A stretch of DNA of 6,810 bases from Phycisphaerae bacterium (GTDB taxonomy: Bacteria; Planctomycetota; Phycisphaerae; Sedimentisphaerales; SG8-4): NCBI GenBank assembly GCA_030613765.1, contig JAUWLI010000163.1, positions 1-6,810 on the forward strand, written 5' to 3'. The position numbers were made by a program, and so were the translations under genes. Positions 1-6,810 of this stretch are shown here, piece after piece (position 1 is the stretch's first letter; every line of letters starts with the position of its first letter). Under the pieces are notes generated by a model, which was given only the letters and a program-made list of their open reading frames with translations, was not told the DNA's origin and made no database searches.

Positions 1-1
1 T

Positions 2-244
2 GGCAAAGAAATTCGGCCAATACAGTTAGTAAAGCCACCTCAAAAACAAGTAATCATTCCACGTGAATACTTTGCTAAATCTACTCCGCTTTTTGCTTAC
101 TCAGCAAATGAGCAGAATATAAATAAAAAAGAAAAACCAAAGCAAAGGCCTGATAATGCAAGGATTTTCTTGCATTTCCAACTAAAAACTGTCGGAGCAT
201 ATGCGAGACGTCTATTAAATTCCGGTTTTACTCAGTTAAAATAG
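2..244 (+). CDS. C-terminal fragment of an unrecognised Lys-rich protein (5' partial)
   Basis: A reading frame is open from the window edge for 80 codons to a TAG at 242-244. The other two plus-strand frames checked from base 1 meet stops early, at 64-66 in frame 1 and near base 30 in frame 3. An 80-codon run without a stop is unlikely by chance in sequence this A/T-rich. The peptide is basic and Lys/Gln/Pro-rich. It has a hydrophilic middle containing NINKKEKPKQRPDNAR and ends in a short possible amphipathic stretch, GAYARRLLNSGFTQLK. I recognise no domain, signal peptide, membrane segment or catalytic motif, so I give no function. The start lies outside the window. Its base composition is visibly more A/T-rich than that of the four other genes. 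It ends 127 bases before the HzsA-like gene on the same strand. It could also be chance open frame. Confidence 0.45.
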   Translation, partial: GKEIRPIQLVKPPQKQVIIPREYFAKSTPLFAYSANEQNINKKEKPKQRPDNARIFLHFQLKTVGAYARRLLNSGFTQLK

Positions 245-371
245 TGAAATAAAATGCAAATTTAGTAATATATACTATTTGAACGGAAGTCACAGGTGGA
301 ATTTCGTGGGAAAAGCTTATCAGCTATGCCATAGAGGATGTCAGGGCTTTATTAGTTATCGGTAAGCACAA
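245..371 (+). other. AT-rich leader upstream of the HzsA-like gene
   Basis: There is no gene in this 127-base gap. A TATACT at 271-276 resembles a -10 hexamer, but nothing resembling TTGACA lies 16-18 bases upstream, so the promoter call is weak. The bases CTATG-C-CATAG at 324-334 form an 11-base near-palindrome (5-base arms around one base). It is too tight for a hairpin but could be a protein site. No terminator for the upstream frame is visible. In the frame of the downstream gene a TAA lies at 363-365, so that gene cannot start earlier than 372. Confidence 0.35.
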
Positions 372-2726
372 ATGAGAATTAGATTTGACAAGTTAATATA
401 TTGGGCAGTATTTACCTCTGTCTGGCTGATGATACAGATGCCGTCTGTGTCAGCTAAGGATAAGACCTCAGATATCGAGCTTTTGCAAGCAATGGTCAAA
501 GCCGACTGGTCTGCGCAGGAACACAGAAAAGGCCGAACACCGGATACTCCTGAAGCCATTCATGATATATGGCAAAGTGCCAATAAGCTTCTCACTGACC
601 TTCGAAGAATACCCGACGGCCCGGAACTCAGTTTGGAGTCCGCTGCCCTGGGACAACTGAGAGGTCAAGTGGATGCGACAGATTCACTCGACAAAAAGGC
701 CCGTCTGGTTCTGTATCGCAAGGTGCGTTCTTTCGCACGAAGCCTGGCGTTGAAAAATCCGCTGATTGCCTCAAAGCCTATCGTGTTTATGAAGCGTCGG
801 CGGTTTATCTGCCAGATGCTCCATGAATACCTCGGCTACTTTTATGACTATGGGGACATTTCCGGCGGCGGAGTGTACGTGCTTGATGAACCGGGGTATT
901 CCTTCAAGACCAGGGATATTATAAAGGAACGCCTGCCTCGCGGCAATTATACGACTCTCGTAATGTCTTACGATGCCCGGACGATTTATTTCGCCTTTGC
1001 AGAGCGGGCTGCGAAAAAACCGGATTATTACTCGCCCCAGCGGCGGTGCTTTCACATCTACGCAATAGATGCCGACGGAGCAAATCTGCGTCAACTTACT
1101 AATGGTCCTAATGATGACTTTGATCCATGCCCACTGCCTGATGGCAGAATCGCTTTTATGTCCACCCGCCGCGGCGGTTTCGGCCGGTGTCATAATCCAT
1201 GGGAACCGCTGCCAAGCTACACGCTGCATCGCATGAACGTTTCCGGTCAGGCTGTGCGGACACTTTCATTCCATGAAACAAATGAGTGGCATCCCTCTGT
1301 ACTACTCGATGGACGAATCGTGTATTCCCGCTGGGACTATGTCGACCGTTCAGCGGCGAACTACCACGGCCTGTGGGTAAGTAATCCGGACGGTAGCAAT
1401 CCCACGGTTCTCTTCGGCAATTATACCCAGCGTATCAATGCATGTTTCCAACCAAGAGCAATACCAGGCTCAAATCGAATCGTGTTTATCGCCGGTGCAC
1501 ATCATGCGGATGTGGGGGGATCGGTGGTCGTTTTCGACCCCGCACGTGAAAAGCTGGATCCTTCGACTGGGCAGGACCGATTCGATTCGATTGAGGTCCT
1601 TACGCCGGAGGTGTGCTTCCCCGAAGCTCCCGGCTGGCCAAAAAGCTATTTCCACAGCCCGTGGCCTCTCTCGGAAAACTACTTTTTGGTTTCTTTTAGC
1701 TTCGAGCCGCTTCCCGGCATGGGGCCGGGCGTCAATAAAGACACCCACACCGGAATTTATTATTTCGACCGCTTTGGCAATATGGAGCTGCTTTACAAGG
1801 AAGATGGTATCTCCTGCATGTACCCTATCCCTCTTATCCGGCGTTTGGTTCCTCCAGCAATTCCCTCCACCCTTAATGCCAACTTCGGTGATGAGGGCGA
1901 ATTTGTGATGACGGACGTTCAGCAGAGCCTGTTTCCCTTGCCAGCCTATCGACCAATACGCCAACTGCGAATCTTCCAGGTGCTTCCAAAAACACACTCT
2001 CATATCGCAAACCGACCACGGATTGGTTTTGCCAATGCAGAGAGTACCCGTATGATGCTTGGTACGGTACCCGTCGAGACAGACGGCTCGGCATATTTCC
2101 GGGCCCCTGCACGTAAACCTCTCTACTTCCAGGCGCTGGATGAGAGAGGACGAGCCGTTCAAAGCATGCGCAGCGTCACTTACCTGCAGCCCGGCGAGCG
2201 TCGCAGTTGCCTCGGCTGCCACGAATCCCGTGGTGCGGTACCAACAAATAGACAAAATGTGCTGGCTCTGAAGCGGCCACCGTCGAAGATTGAACCTGGC
2301 CCGGATGGAACACTCCCTTTCAGCTATACTCGGCTTGTCCAGCCGGTTCTCGACAGGAATTGCACACATTGCCATGATGGAACAACGGGAGACCTAAAGA
2401 GTCCATTAGTATTGACCGGCGAACCGGCAGGAAACTTTAGCAAATCATACGAGAGTCTCAAACCGTATGTCAAATGGTATGAATGGGGCGGCAGCAGCGT
2501 TACACAGATTATCACCAGACCGGGACGCATTGGAGCCGATGAGAGTCCTCTGTTGAAGGTGCTGGAGGACTTAACGCACGCAAAGCATGTAAATCTCACG
2601 AAAGAGGAACGAGACAGACTCTATATCTGGCTCGACGGCAATGTCCCCTTCTACGGCACCTACGATGAAAAACAACAACTTGCACAGAAAAACGGGCAGA
2701 CTATACCACTACCTCAAATCCAGTAG
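372..2726 (+). CDS. Exported HzsA-like dihaem c-type cytochrome with beta-propeller domain
   Basis: This 784-residue protein matches the overall plan of the hydrazine synthase alpha subunit family (about 800 residues), members of which occur widely in non-anammox planctomycetes. A signal peptide is clear: basic MRIRFDK, a hydrophobic core at residues 8-23 and a likely cut after Val-Ser-Ala28. The mature protein should act in the periplasm. Residues 130-190 carry a family-like RRRFICQMLHEY and GGGVYVLDEPG. Roughly 190-480 is propeller-like, with TolB/PD40-type elements DADGANLRQLTNG and DPCPLPDGRIAFMSTRRGG from residue 233. It continues to GRCH (Cys273, His274) and AGAHH (His377, His378), which are candidate metal ligands. 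The C-terminal region has two haem c sites, Cys613-Leu-Gly-Cys616-His617 and Cys664-Thr-His-Cys667-His668. The second follows YTRLVQPVLDRN, as in planctomycete cytochrome domains, and His736/His739 may supply a distal ligand. ATG 372 is the only possible start nearby because an in-frame TAA lies at 363-365. No Shine-Dalgarno is evident. The substrate is unknown. It is not hydrazine synthase on context: no beta or gamma subunit gene is present in the window. Confidence 0.9.
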   Translation: MRIRFDKLIYWAVFTSVWLMIQMPSVSAKDKTSDIELLQAMVKADWSAQEHRKGRTPDTPEAIHDIWQSANKLLTDLRRIPDGPELSLESAALGQLRGQVDATDSLDKKARLVLYRKVRSFARSLALKNPLIASKPIVFMKRRRFICQMLHEYLGYFYDYGDISGGGVYVLDEPGYSFKTRDIIKERLPRGNYTTLVMSYDARTIYFAFAERAAKKPDYYSPQRRCFHIYAIDADGANLRQLTNGPNDDFDPCPLPDGRIAFMSTRRGGFGRCHNPWEPLPSYTLHRMNVSGQAVRTLSFHETNEWHPSVLLDGRIVYSRWDYVDRSAANYHGLWVSNPDGSNPTVLFGNYTQRINACFQPRAIPGSNRIVFIAGAHHADVGGSVVVFDPAREKLDPSTGQDRFDSIEVLTPEVCFPEAPGWPKSYFHSPWPLSENYFLVSFSFEPLPGMGPGVNKDTHTGIYYFDRFGNMELLYKEDGISCMYPIPLIRRLVPPAIPSTLNANFGDEGEFVMTDVQQSLFPLPAYRPIRQLRIFQVLPKTHSHIANRPRIGFANAESTRMMLGTVPVETDGSAYFRAPARKPLYFQALDERGRAVQSMRSVTYLQPGERRSCLGCHESRGAVPTNRQNVLALKRPPSKIEPGPDGTLPFSYTRLVQPVLDRNCTHCHDGTTGDLKSPLVLTGEPAGNFSKSYESLKPYVKWYEWGGSSVTQIITRPGRIGADESPLLKVLEDLTHAKHVNLTKEERDRLYIWLDGNVPFYGTYDEKQQLAQKNGQTIPLPQIQ

Positions 2727-2766
2727 AGCTTTGTGTCTTGTCCGGCACAAACAGACAAATTAAATC

Positions 2767-2794
2767 TTGCTTTCTTATTCCTATTCCATATGAT
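2767..2794 (+). promoter_or_regulatory. Candidate sigma70-type promoter for the iron-containing alcohol dehydrogenase
   Basis: A TATGAT at 2789-2794 matches five of six bases of the -10 consensus. TTGCTT at 2767-2772 keeps the TTG of the -35 consensus, with a 16-base spacer. Transcription would begin near 2801 and leave a leader of roughly 37 bases before the ATG at 2838. Match quality is modest and planctomycete promoters are poorly defined. Read-through from the HzsA-like gene is an equally good explanation for expression. Confidence 0.25.
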
Positions 2795-2837
2795 AATTTG
2801 ACAACAGAGAAAATTGTGAAACTGCAAAGGAGCAGAA

Positions 2838-4025
2838 ATGAATCTCGATTTTTCTTATTATATGCCAACCAGAATCATCTTTGGCTGCGGCAAACTCAAC
2901 GAACTTAAAACGACGCCACATTTGCCCGGCAAAAAAGCCCTTATTGTAATTGGCTCATCCGGGGCAATGAAAAAACACGGCTACCTCGACAGAGTCATCG
3001 GTTGCCTCAGGGAAAATGGTGTTGAATCAGTTGTCTATGATAAGATTGTCCCCAATCCGGTCTCGGAGCACGTGGAAGAAGGAGCTAATGTTGCCAGGGA
3101 AAATGATTGCGACTTTGTACTTGGCCTCGGCGGAGGCAGTACACTTGATTCGTCAAAGAGTATAGCCCTCATGGCTGTCAATCCAGGAAAGTACTGGGAT
3201 TATATAAACGGAGGAAGCGGCGGAGGAAAAACGCCTCCGAATCCGGCTTTGCCCATTGTAGCAATAACCACCACTGCGGGGACAGGAACCGAAGCCGATC
3301 CCTGGACAGTGATAACAAAAACCGATACAAATGAGAAAATCGGCTATGGAAATGATTCGACCTTCCCGGTCCTGTCGATCGTCGACCCGGAGTTGATGGT
3401 AAGTGTCCCCCCGAAAATGACCGCATATACAGGTATGGACGCATTCTTTCACTCGGTTGAGTCGTACCTTGCAACGATCAATCAGCCGACAAGCGACCAT
3501 CTGGCATTAGAGGCAATTGGCCTTATTACAAAATATCTTCCTATCGCCGTAAAAGATGGCAAGAATATCGAAGCAAGAACAAAACTTGCGTGGGCCAATA
3601 CTGAAGCGGGAATCTGTGAATCTCTCTCATGCTGTATCTCACATCATTCAATGGAGCATGCTTTAAGTGCATACCATCCGGAAATGGCCCATGGAGCGGG
3701 GCTTACCATGCTTTCTGTTTCTTACTTTAGCTGTTTGGCGGAAAGGTGTCCCGAGCGTTTTCCCGATATGGCTAAAGCGATGGGAGAAGACGTTGACGCC
3801 CTGCCGGAAAAAGAAAGACCCTTCGCTTTTATTACCGCGCTTAAGAAACTAATAAAAAATATCGGCCTTGAAGGTGAAAAGCTGGCGGATTACGGCGTTA
3901 AGCGAGAAGAGTTGAAGACACTTGCAGAAAATTCCTCTTATACTATGGGTATGCTTTACGACATAACACCGGTCGAATTAACGCTGGACGATGTCGTTAC
4001 TATTTACGAAAACGCATATACATAA
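2838..4025 (+). CDS. Iron-containing (group III) alcohol dehydrogenase
   Basis: This 395-residue cytoplasmic oxidoreductase is full length for the Fe-ADH family (butanol, 1,3-propanediol and lactaldehyde dehydrogenases). These enzymes interconvert an alcohol and its aldehyde or ketone with NAD(P). The N-terminal dinucleotide-binding half contains KALIVIGSSGAMKKHGYLDR from residue 33 and the family signature Gly98-Gly-Gly-Ser101-Thr-Leu-Asp104-Ser-Ser-Lys107. TTTAGTGTEAD (from about residue 149) is also typical. The metal site is intact: Asp201 and His205 in GMDAFFHSVE, then His270, His274 and His285 in HSMEHALSAYHPEMAHG. Gly39 lies where FucO-type enzymes carry an Asp that disfavours NADPH, so use of NADP(H) is plausible (inference). 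An AAAGGAG at 2826-2832, five bases before the ATG, is a strong ribosome binding site and fixes the start. The gene follows the HzsA-like gene by 111 bases on the same strand, so they may be co-transcribed. The physiological substrate cannot be read from the sequence. Confidence 0.95.
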   Translation: MNLDFSYYMPTRIIFGCGKLNELKTTPHLPGKKALIVIGSSGAMKKHGYLDRVIGCLRENGVESVVYDKIVPNPVSEHVEEGANVARENDCDFVLGLGGGSTLDSSKSIALMAVNPGKYWDYINGGSGGGKTPPNPALPIVAITTTAGTGTEADPWTVITKTDTNEKIGYGNDSTFPVLSIVDPELMVSVPPKMTAYTGMDAFFHSVESYLATINQPTSDHLALEAIGLITKYLPIAVKDGKNIEARTKLAWANTEAGICESLSCCISHHSMEHALSAYHPEMAHGAGLTMLSVSYFSCLAERCPERFPDMAKAMGEDVDALPEKERPFAFITALKKLIKNIGLEGEKLADYGVKREELKTLAENSSYTMGMLYDITPVELTLDDVVTIYENAYT

Positions 4026-4051
4026 TCCAATTAGAAATTAAGCAAATACAT

Positions 4052-5398
4052 CTATTTGGGCAAGGCTTCTCCTCTACGCCGGATGAACGTCCAGAGGTAA
4101 TAAACCGGGATGCCGACAAGAATGCTGCCGAGGCTGTACATCGAAGGTTTCCGCCACTGAATGAATGCGAACACGGTCATGAAGAGGATTACGGTCAGGA
4201 AAATTGCCGGAACAATGGGGTATCCGGGCACGCGAAATGGTCTTTCCATATCTGGCCGGCGCCATCGAAGGACATACACGGCAGCGATGAAGAGCATCGC
4301 AAAGAGCGACAATCCTACCGAGGCATACTTGAACAAGTTCTCGAAGTCCGTCAAAAATAGAATAACGATTGCGCACACGCTCTGGGCAATCATTGAGTAA
4401 ACGGGGACCTGCCCCCTTGTGCTTATACGCCCTGCTATAGATGGGAACAAACCATCCCTTGCCATCGCGTAGTAGATCCGTGCGCCGGTGATAATAAAAG
4501 CACTTACTGTAGACAGAAAGGCCAATCCGATTGCAACCGAGAAGATGCTGGAAACACGTGCTCCAAACAGATTCTCAACTGCGAGTTGGGGAACCTGTTC
4601 TGCATTGTCAAATCCCACATCACCGAGAGGTACTGCATATGCAAAAACGAAGTTAAGGGCCAGATACAAGACAATAACAAGCCCGGTTCCGAGCAGAAGA
4701 GACCGTGGGAGAATTTTGCCTGGACTCTTTACTTCACCGGCCACATAACTGGCAGCATTCCAGCCGCTGTAGGCAAACATGACATAGAACAACTGTGTTG
4801 CCGCGGTGCCAAGTTTGACGTCTCGCATCGCTTGTCCCTTTGCAAAGTTTGCCAATTGCCCTTCACCAAACAGAAAGGCCAGCACCACAAGGACCACAAA
4901 CAGACCGAGCTTAAGAATCGTGGTGAGATTCTGTGTCCAGGCAGACTGTCGGTGACCAATAAGATTGGGTAAAGTAATCGCTACGATAATGAAAGCGCCC
5001 GTGATCTGCACAAGATGACCCGTTTCCGTATCTAATCCGAATGGCGTCAAAAGATATAGAGCCGCGATATAGCTGGCAACCGCAAGCGGTGCTGAAAAGC
5101 CAAGAAAAAACGACGTCCAACCGCTGAGAAAGGCAGGCATCGGCCCGTATGCTTCTCGAAGGTAAACATACTCCCCGCCTGCCCGGGGCAAAGCGGCTGC
5201 CAATTCCGCCACGCAAAGAGCGCCACACAAGGCAAGCAAACCACCAAGAATCCAGAGCCCAAAGATTACAGTATAGTTATTGAGCGAAGCCATCATGTAT
5301 CCGGGCGAGACCAGAATCCCCGTCCCTACCATGCTGGCTATTACTACGTAAGTCGTAGTCGATAAACCAAAATCTCTTCGCATTTCTTCTTTTGACAT
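4052..5398 (-). CDS. APC-superfamily amino acid permease (LAT/APA-like)
   Basis: This 448-residue protein is an inner-membrane transporter of the usual APC length with about 12 predicted helices. They lie near residues 13-33, 43-69, 89-117, 128-146, 160-178, 199-219, 234-257, 278-305, 334-350, 354-377, 394-414 and 420-438. The unwound TM1 substrate motif is present as Gly25-Thr-Gly-Ile28, and TM2 ends in AELAAALPRAGGEYVYLREA. TM6 carries FAYSGWNAASYVAGE (208-222). The TM8 loop carries GARIYYAMARDGLFP (305-319), and RPFRVPGYPIVP precedes TM11. These are hallmarks of amino acid/proton symporters or exchangers of the LAT/APA type; the exact substrate is not decidable. The first 12 residues are charged and hydrophilic, consistent with a cytoplasmic N terminus. 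An AAAGGA (plus-strand 5407-5412), eight bases upstream of the ATG, supports the start. It lies downstream of the GH51 arabinofuranosidase on the same strand and ends 26 bases from the convergent alcohol dehydrogenase stop. Confidence 0.93.
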   Translation of the reverse strand: MSKEEMRRDFGLSTTTYVVIASMVGTGILVSPGYMMASLNNYTVIFGLWILGGLLALCGALCVAELAAALPRAGGEYVYLREAYGPMPAFLSGWTSFFLGFSAPLAVASYIAALYLLTPFGLDTETGHLVQITGAFIIVAITLPNLIGHRQSAWTQNLTTILKLGLFVVLVVLAFLFGEGQLANFAKGQAMRDVKLGTAATQLFYVMFAYSGWNAASYVAGEVKSPGKILPRSLLLGTGLVIVLYLALNFVFAYAVPLGDVGFDNAEQVPQLAVENLFGARVSSIFSVAIGLAFLSTVSAFIITGARIYYAMARDGLFPSIAGRISTRGQVPVYSMIAQSVCAIVILFLTDFENLFKYASVGLSLFAMLFIAAVYVLRWRRPDMERPFRVPGYPIVPAIFLTVILFMTVFAFIQWRKPSMYSLGSILVGIPVYYLWTFIRRRGEALPK

Positions 5399-5530
5399 TC
5401 CGTTTGTCCTTTCAGCGTTGCTCTGTTACGCCGGATTCATACACGTATAGACGAGTTCAAACAGACACTTTATTTCAGCTTTTAAGAAAAAGTCGCAAAA
5501 AACATAAACTTGTCACTGCCCAATATGGGA
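5399..5530 (-). other. Gap between arabinofuranosidase and permease genes
   Basis: This 132-base region lies between two genes of the same strand and holds no gene. The only clear signal is the permease ribosome binding site at 5407-5412. A four-base-stem inverted repeat (CCCAATATGGG, 5523-5532) overlaps the arabinofuranosidase stop codon. The T-rich run on the transcribed strand lies well beyond it, so it does not make a convincing terminator. I found no convincing -35/-10 pair for the permease. Co-transcription with the upstream gene is possible but unproven. Confidence 0.4.
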
Positions 5531-6810
5531 TTACTTAATTCCCAAAACCACCACAGACTTGGACGGCAACGTCACTCTTAAAATATCACCTTTTAGCTTG
5601 AAGTCACGGAAAGCTGTGGTGCTGATTGTTTTAGGATTATCAAAACTATTGTGTGCAGTTATGGCATCAGCAGTTAATACACGACCGGAGGCGCTTTTGC
5701 CTTCTGCTCCGGTAAATTTGCAAATAAGCTCGGCGGAATATTTGGGATCCAGATTACAAAGCGATATGTGAATCTTGCCTGATTTGTCTCGCGACGCAGA
5801 GACATTAAGTGTCGGGATCTTCTCATCACCAAATTGATAATCGGCACACTCAAGCTCAACAGGCAGCAAGGTGGCATCGTGATGGACCTTATACATATCA
5901 AAGACATGATAAGTCGGTGTCAGAATCATTTTCTCGCCTTTAGTAAGAATCATCGCCTGCAGGACATTGACTGTCTGAGCGATATTGGCCATCTTCACCC
6001 GGTCACAGTGATTGTTGAAGATGTTGAAGGTAACTTCTGCCACGAGCGCATCACGCAGAGAGTTCTGCTGGTAGAGAAATCCCGGATTTGTTCCCGGCTC
6101 GACCTTATGCCACGCGCCCCACTCATCAACGAGCATTGCCACCCGTTTCTCCGGGTCGTACTTATCCATAATGGCTGAATGTCTGGAAACAAGCTCCTCC
6201 ATATACAGCGCCCTTTTGAGCTGTGCGAACCAGTCTTCTTCATTAAAACGAGTCGCCGAACGGCTCTTCTTGCCTGAACCGCAATAATAATGGGGAGCTA
6301 TGCCATTCATGTGCCTTCCTGCTTCGCGCATCAGTACCTCTGTCCAGTGGTAATTTGCACCGCTGGGTCCGCACGCTATCTTATAAAGTCGGTTCCCTGC
6401 GAAATTGCGCAGGTACGTGCTGTACCGGCGGTAAAGGTCAGCGTAGTACTCCGGTCGCATACGACCGCCGCAGCCCCAGTTTTCGTTGCCAACGCCCCAG
6501 TATTTTACCTTCCACGGTTTTTCCCGTCCGTTTTTGCGGCGCAGGTCAGCCATCGGGCTCTTCCCGTCAAATGTTATGTACTCCACCCACTCCTGCATCT
6601 CCAGAATCGTGCCACTGCCAACATTGCCGCAGATGTATGGCTCACAGCCTAACGGTTCGCACAGGTCAAGGAACTCATGGGTGCCGAAATGGGTGTTTTC
6701 AGTAACTTTTCCCCAATGAGTATTGACCATGCTGGGACGTTTTTCACGGGGACCAATACCGTCTTTCCAGTGGTACTCATCGGCGAAGCAGCCACCCGGC
6801 CAGCGCAATA
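5531..6810 (-). CDS. GH51 alpha-L-arabinofuranosidase (5' partial)
   Basis: At least 425 residues of an exo-acting retaining glycosidase that removes terminal alpha-L-arabinofuranosyl groups from arabinan, arabinoxylan or arabinosylated proteins. Numbered from the first in-window Met, the TIM barrel shows [20 protein letters not shown] (1-20) and the acid/base motif Gly107-Asn108-Glu109-Asn110 followed by WGCGG. The nucleophile is Glu229 in VDEWGAWH. The 120-residue spacing between the two glutamates agrees with GH51 enzymes (about 119-122 as I recall). The barrel is followed by a C-terminal beta-sandwich, with conserved-looking [19 protein letters not shown] and [20 protein letters not shown], ending in VVVLGIK. 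The Met at 6806-6808 is internal, not the start: the RWPGG arginine sits near residue 69 in characterised enzymes, so some 65 or more N-terminal residues are missing. The partial codon at the edge reads NTA (Leu, Ile or Val), consistent with the barrel strand continuing. Whether it has a signal peptide cannot be seen. Confidence 0.95.
   Translation of the reverse strand, partial: LRWPGGCFADEYHWKDGIGPREKRPSMVNTHWGKVTENTHFGTHEFLDLCEPLGCEPYICGNVGSGTILEMQEWVEYITFDGKSPMADLRRKNGREKPWKVKYWGVGNENWGCGGRMRPEYYADLYRRYSTYLRNFAGNRLYKIACGPSGANYHWTEVLMREAGRHMNGIAPHYYCGSGKKSRSATRFNEEDWFAQLKRALYMEELVSRHSAIMDKYDPEKRVAMLVDEWGAWHKVEPGTNPGFLYQQNSLRDALVAEVTFNIFNNHCDRVKMANIAQTVNVLQAMILTKGEKMILTPTYHVFDMYKVHHDATLLPVELECADYQFGDEKIPTLNVSASRDKSGKIHISLCNLDPKYSAELICKFTGAEGKSASGRVLTADAITAHNSFDNPKTISTTAFRDFKLKGDILRVTLPSKSVVVLGIK

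Noticed and set aside
1470..2375. Long antisense open frame (301 codons) inside the HzsA-like gene
   Set aside because: It lies wholly opposite a gene with clear family motifs. Its translation is rich in Arg, Cys, Trp and His without any recognisable domain, and no ribosome binding site was noted. It is best explained as a shadow of the sense codon usage.
372..2726. Calling this gene hzsA (hydrazine synthase alpha subunit)
   Set aside because: The architecture is related, but partner subunit genes are absent from the window and the expected Tyr near the first haem motif is not seen. HzsA-like proteins are widespread outside anammox bacteria.
2730..2751. Inverted repeat TTTGTG ... CACAAA just after the HzsA-like stop codon, as a terminator
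   Set aside because: The stem is six A/T-rich pairs around a ten-base loop and is not followed by a T-run, so it is too weak to call.
2798..2803. Perfect TTGACA as a -35 box before the alcohol dehydrogenase
   Set aside because: At 16-18 bases downstream there is no -10-like hexamer, and the position would overlap the ribosome binding site.
5523..5532. Hairpin CCCAATATGGG as terminator of the arabinofuranosidase
   Set aside because: It has only four base pairs, overlaps the stop codon and has no adjacent T-run on the transcribed strand.
6806..6808. ATG as the true start of the arabinofuranosidase
   Set aside because: The Met directly precedes the conserved RWPGG barrel motif, which lies well inside GH51 proteins, so the gene must continue past the window edge.

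Overview
The window holds four well-supported protein genes and one partial reading frame. It looks like bacterial chromosome of moderate GC, most likely from the Planctomycetota or a neighbouring PVC lineage. The main reason is the large exported dihaem protein related to the hydrazine synthase alpha subunit (HzsA-like). That family has expanded in planctomycetes far beyond the anammox bacteria. The assignment is an inference from family distribution, not from a marker gene. I see no mobile element, tRNA, rRNA, CRISPR array or strong intrinsic terminator.

Layout. Bases 2-244 (+) are the C-terminal 80 codons of an unrecognised, Lys-rich protein. Bases 245-371 are a short AT-rich leader. Bases 372-2726 (+) encode the HzsA-like protein: signal peptide, beta-propeller region and two C-terminal CxxCH haem sites. 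After 111 bases comes 2838-4025 (+), an iron-containing (group III) alcohol dehydrogenase with a good Shine-Dalgarno. It ends 26 bases from the stop codon of a convergent gene, 4052-5398 (-), a 12-helix APC-superfamily amino acid permease. Upstream of the permease on the same strand, after a 132-base gap, lies 5531-6810 (-), a GH51 alpha-L-arabinofuranosidase. Its 5' end runs off the window.

How the genes may fit together. The minus-strand pair would release arabinose from plant-type polysaccharides or arabinosylated glycoproteins and import an amino acid or related amine. The plus-strand pair combines an exported c-type cytochrome-like protein with a cytoplasmic NAD(P)-dependent alcohol/aldehyde oxidoreductase. 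The content fits a heterotrophic polysaccharide degrader. No hydrazine synthase beta/gamma subunits or other anammox genes are visible, so the HzsA-like protein should not be read as hydrazine synthase. It is the most interesting object here: its substrate is unknown and it appears to lack the tyrosine that I recall as the axial ligand of the catalytic haem in true HzsA.
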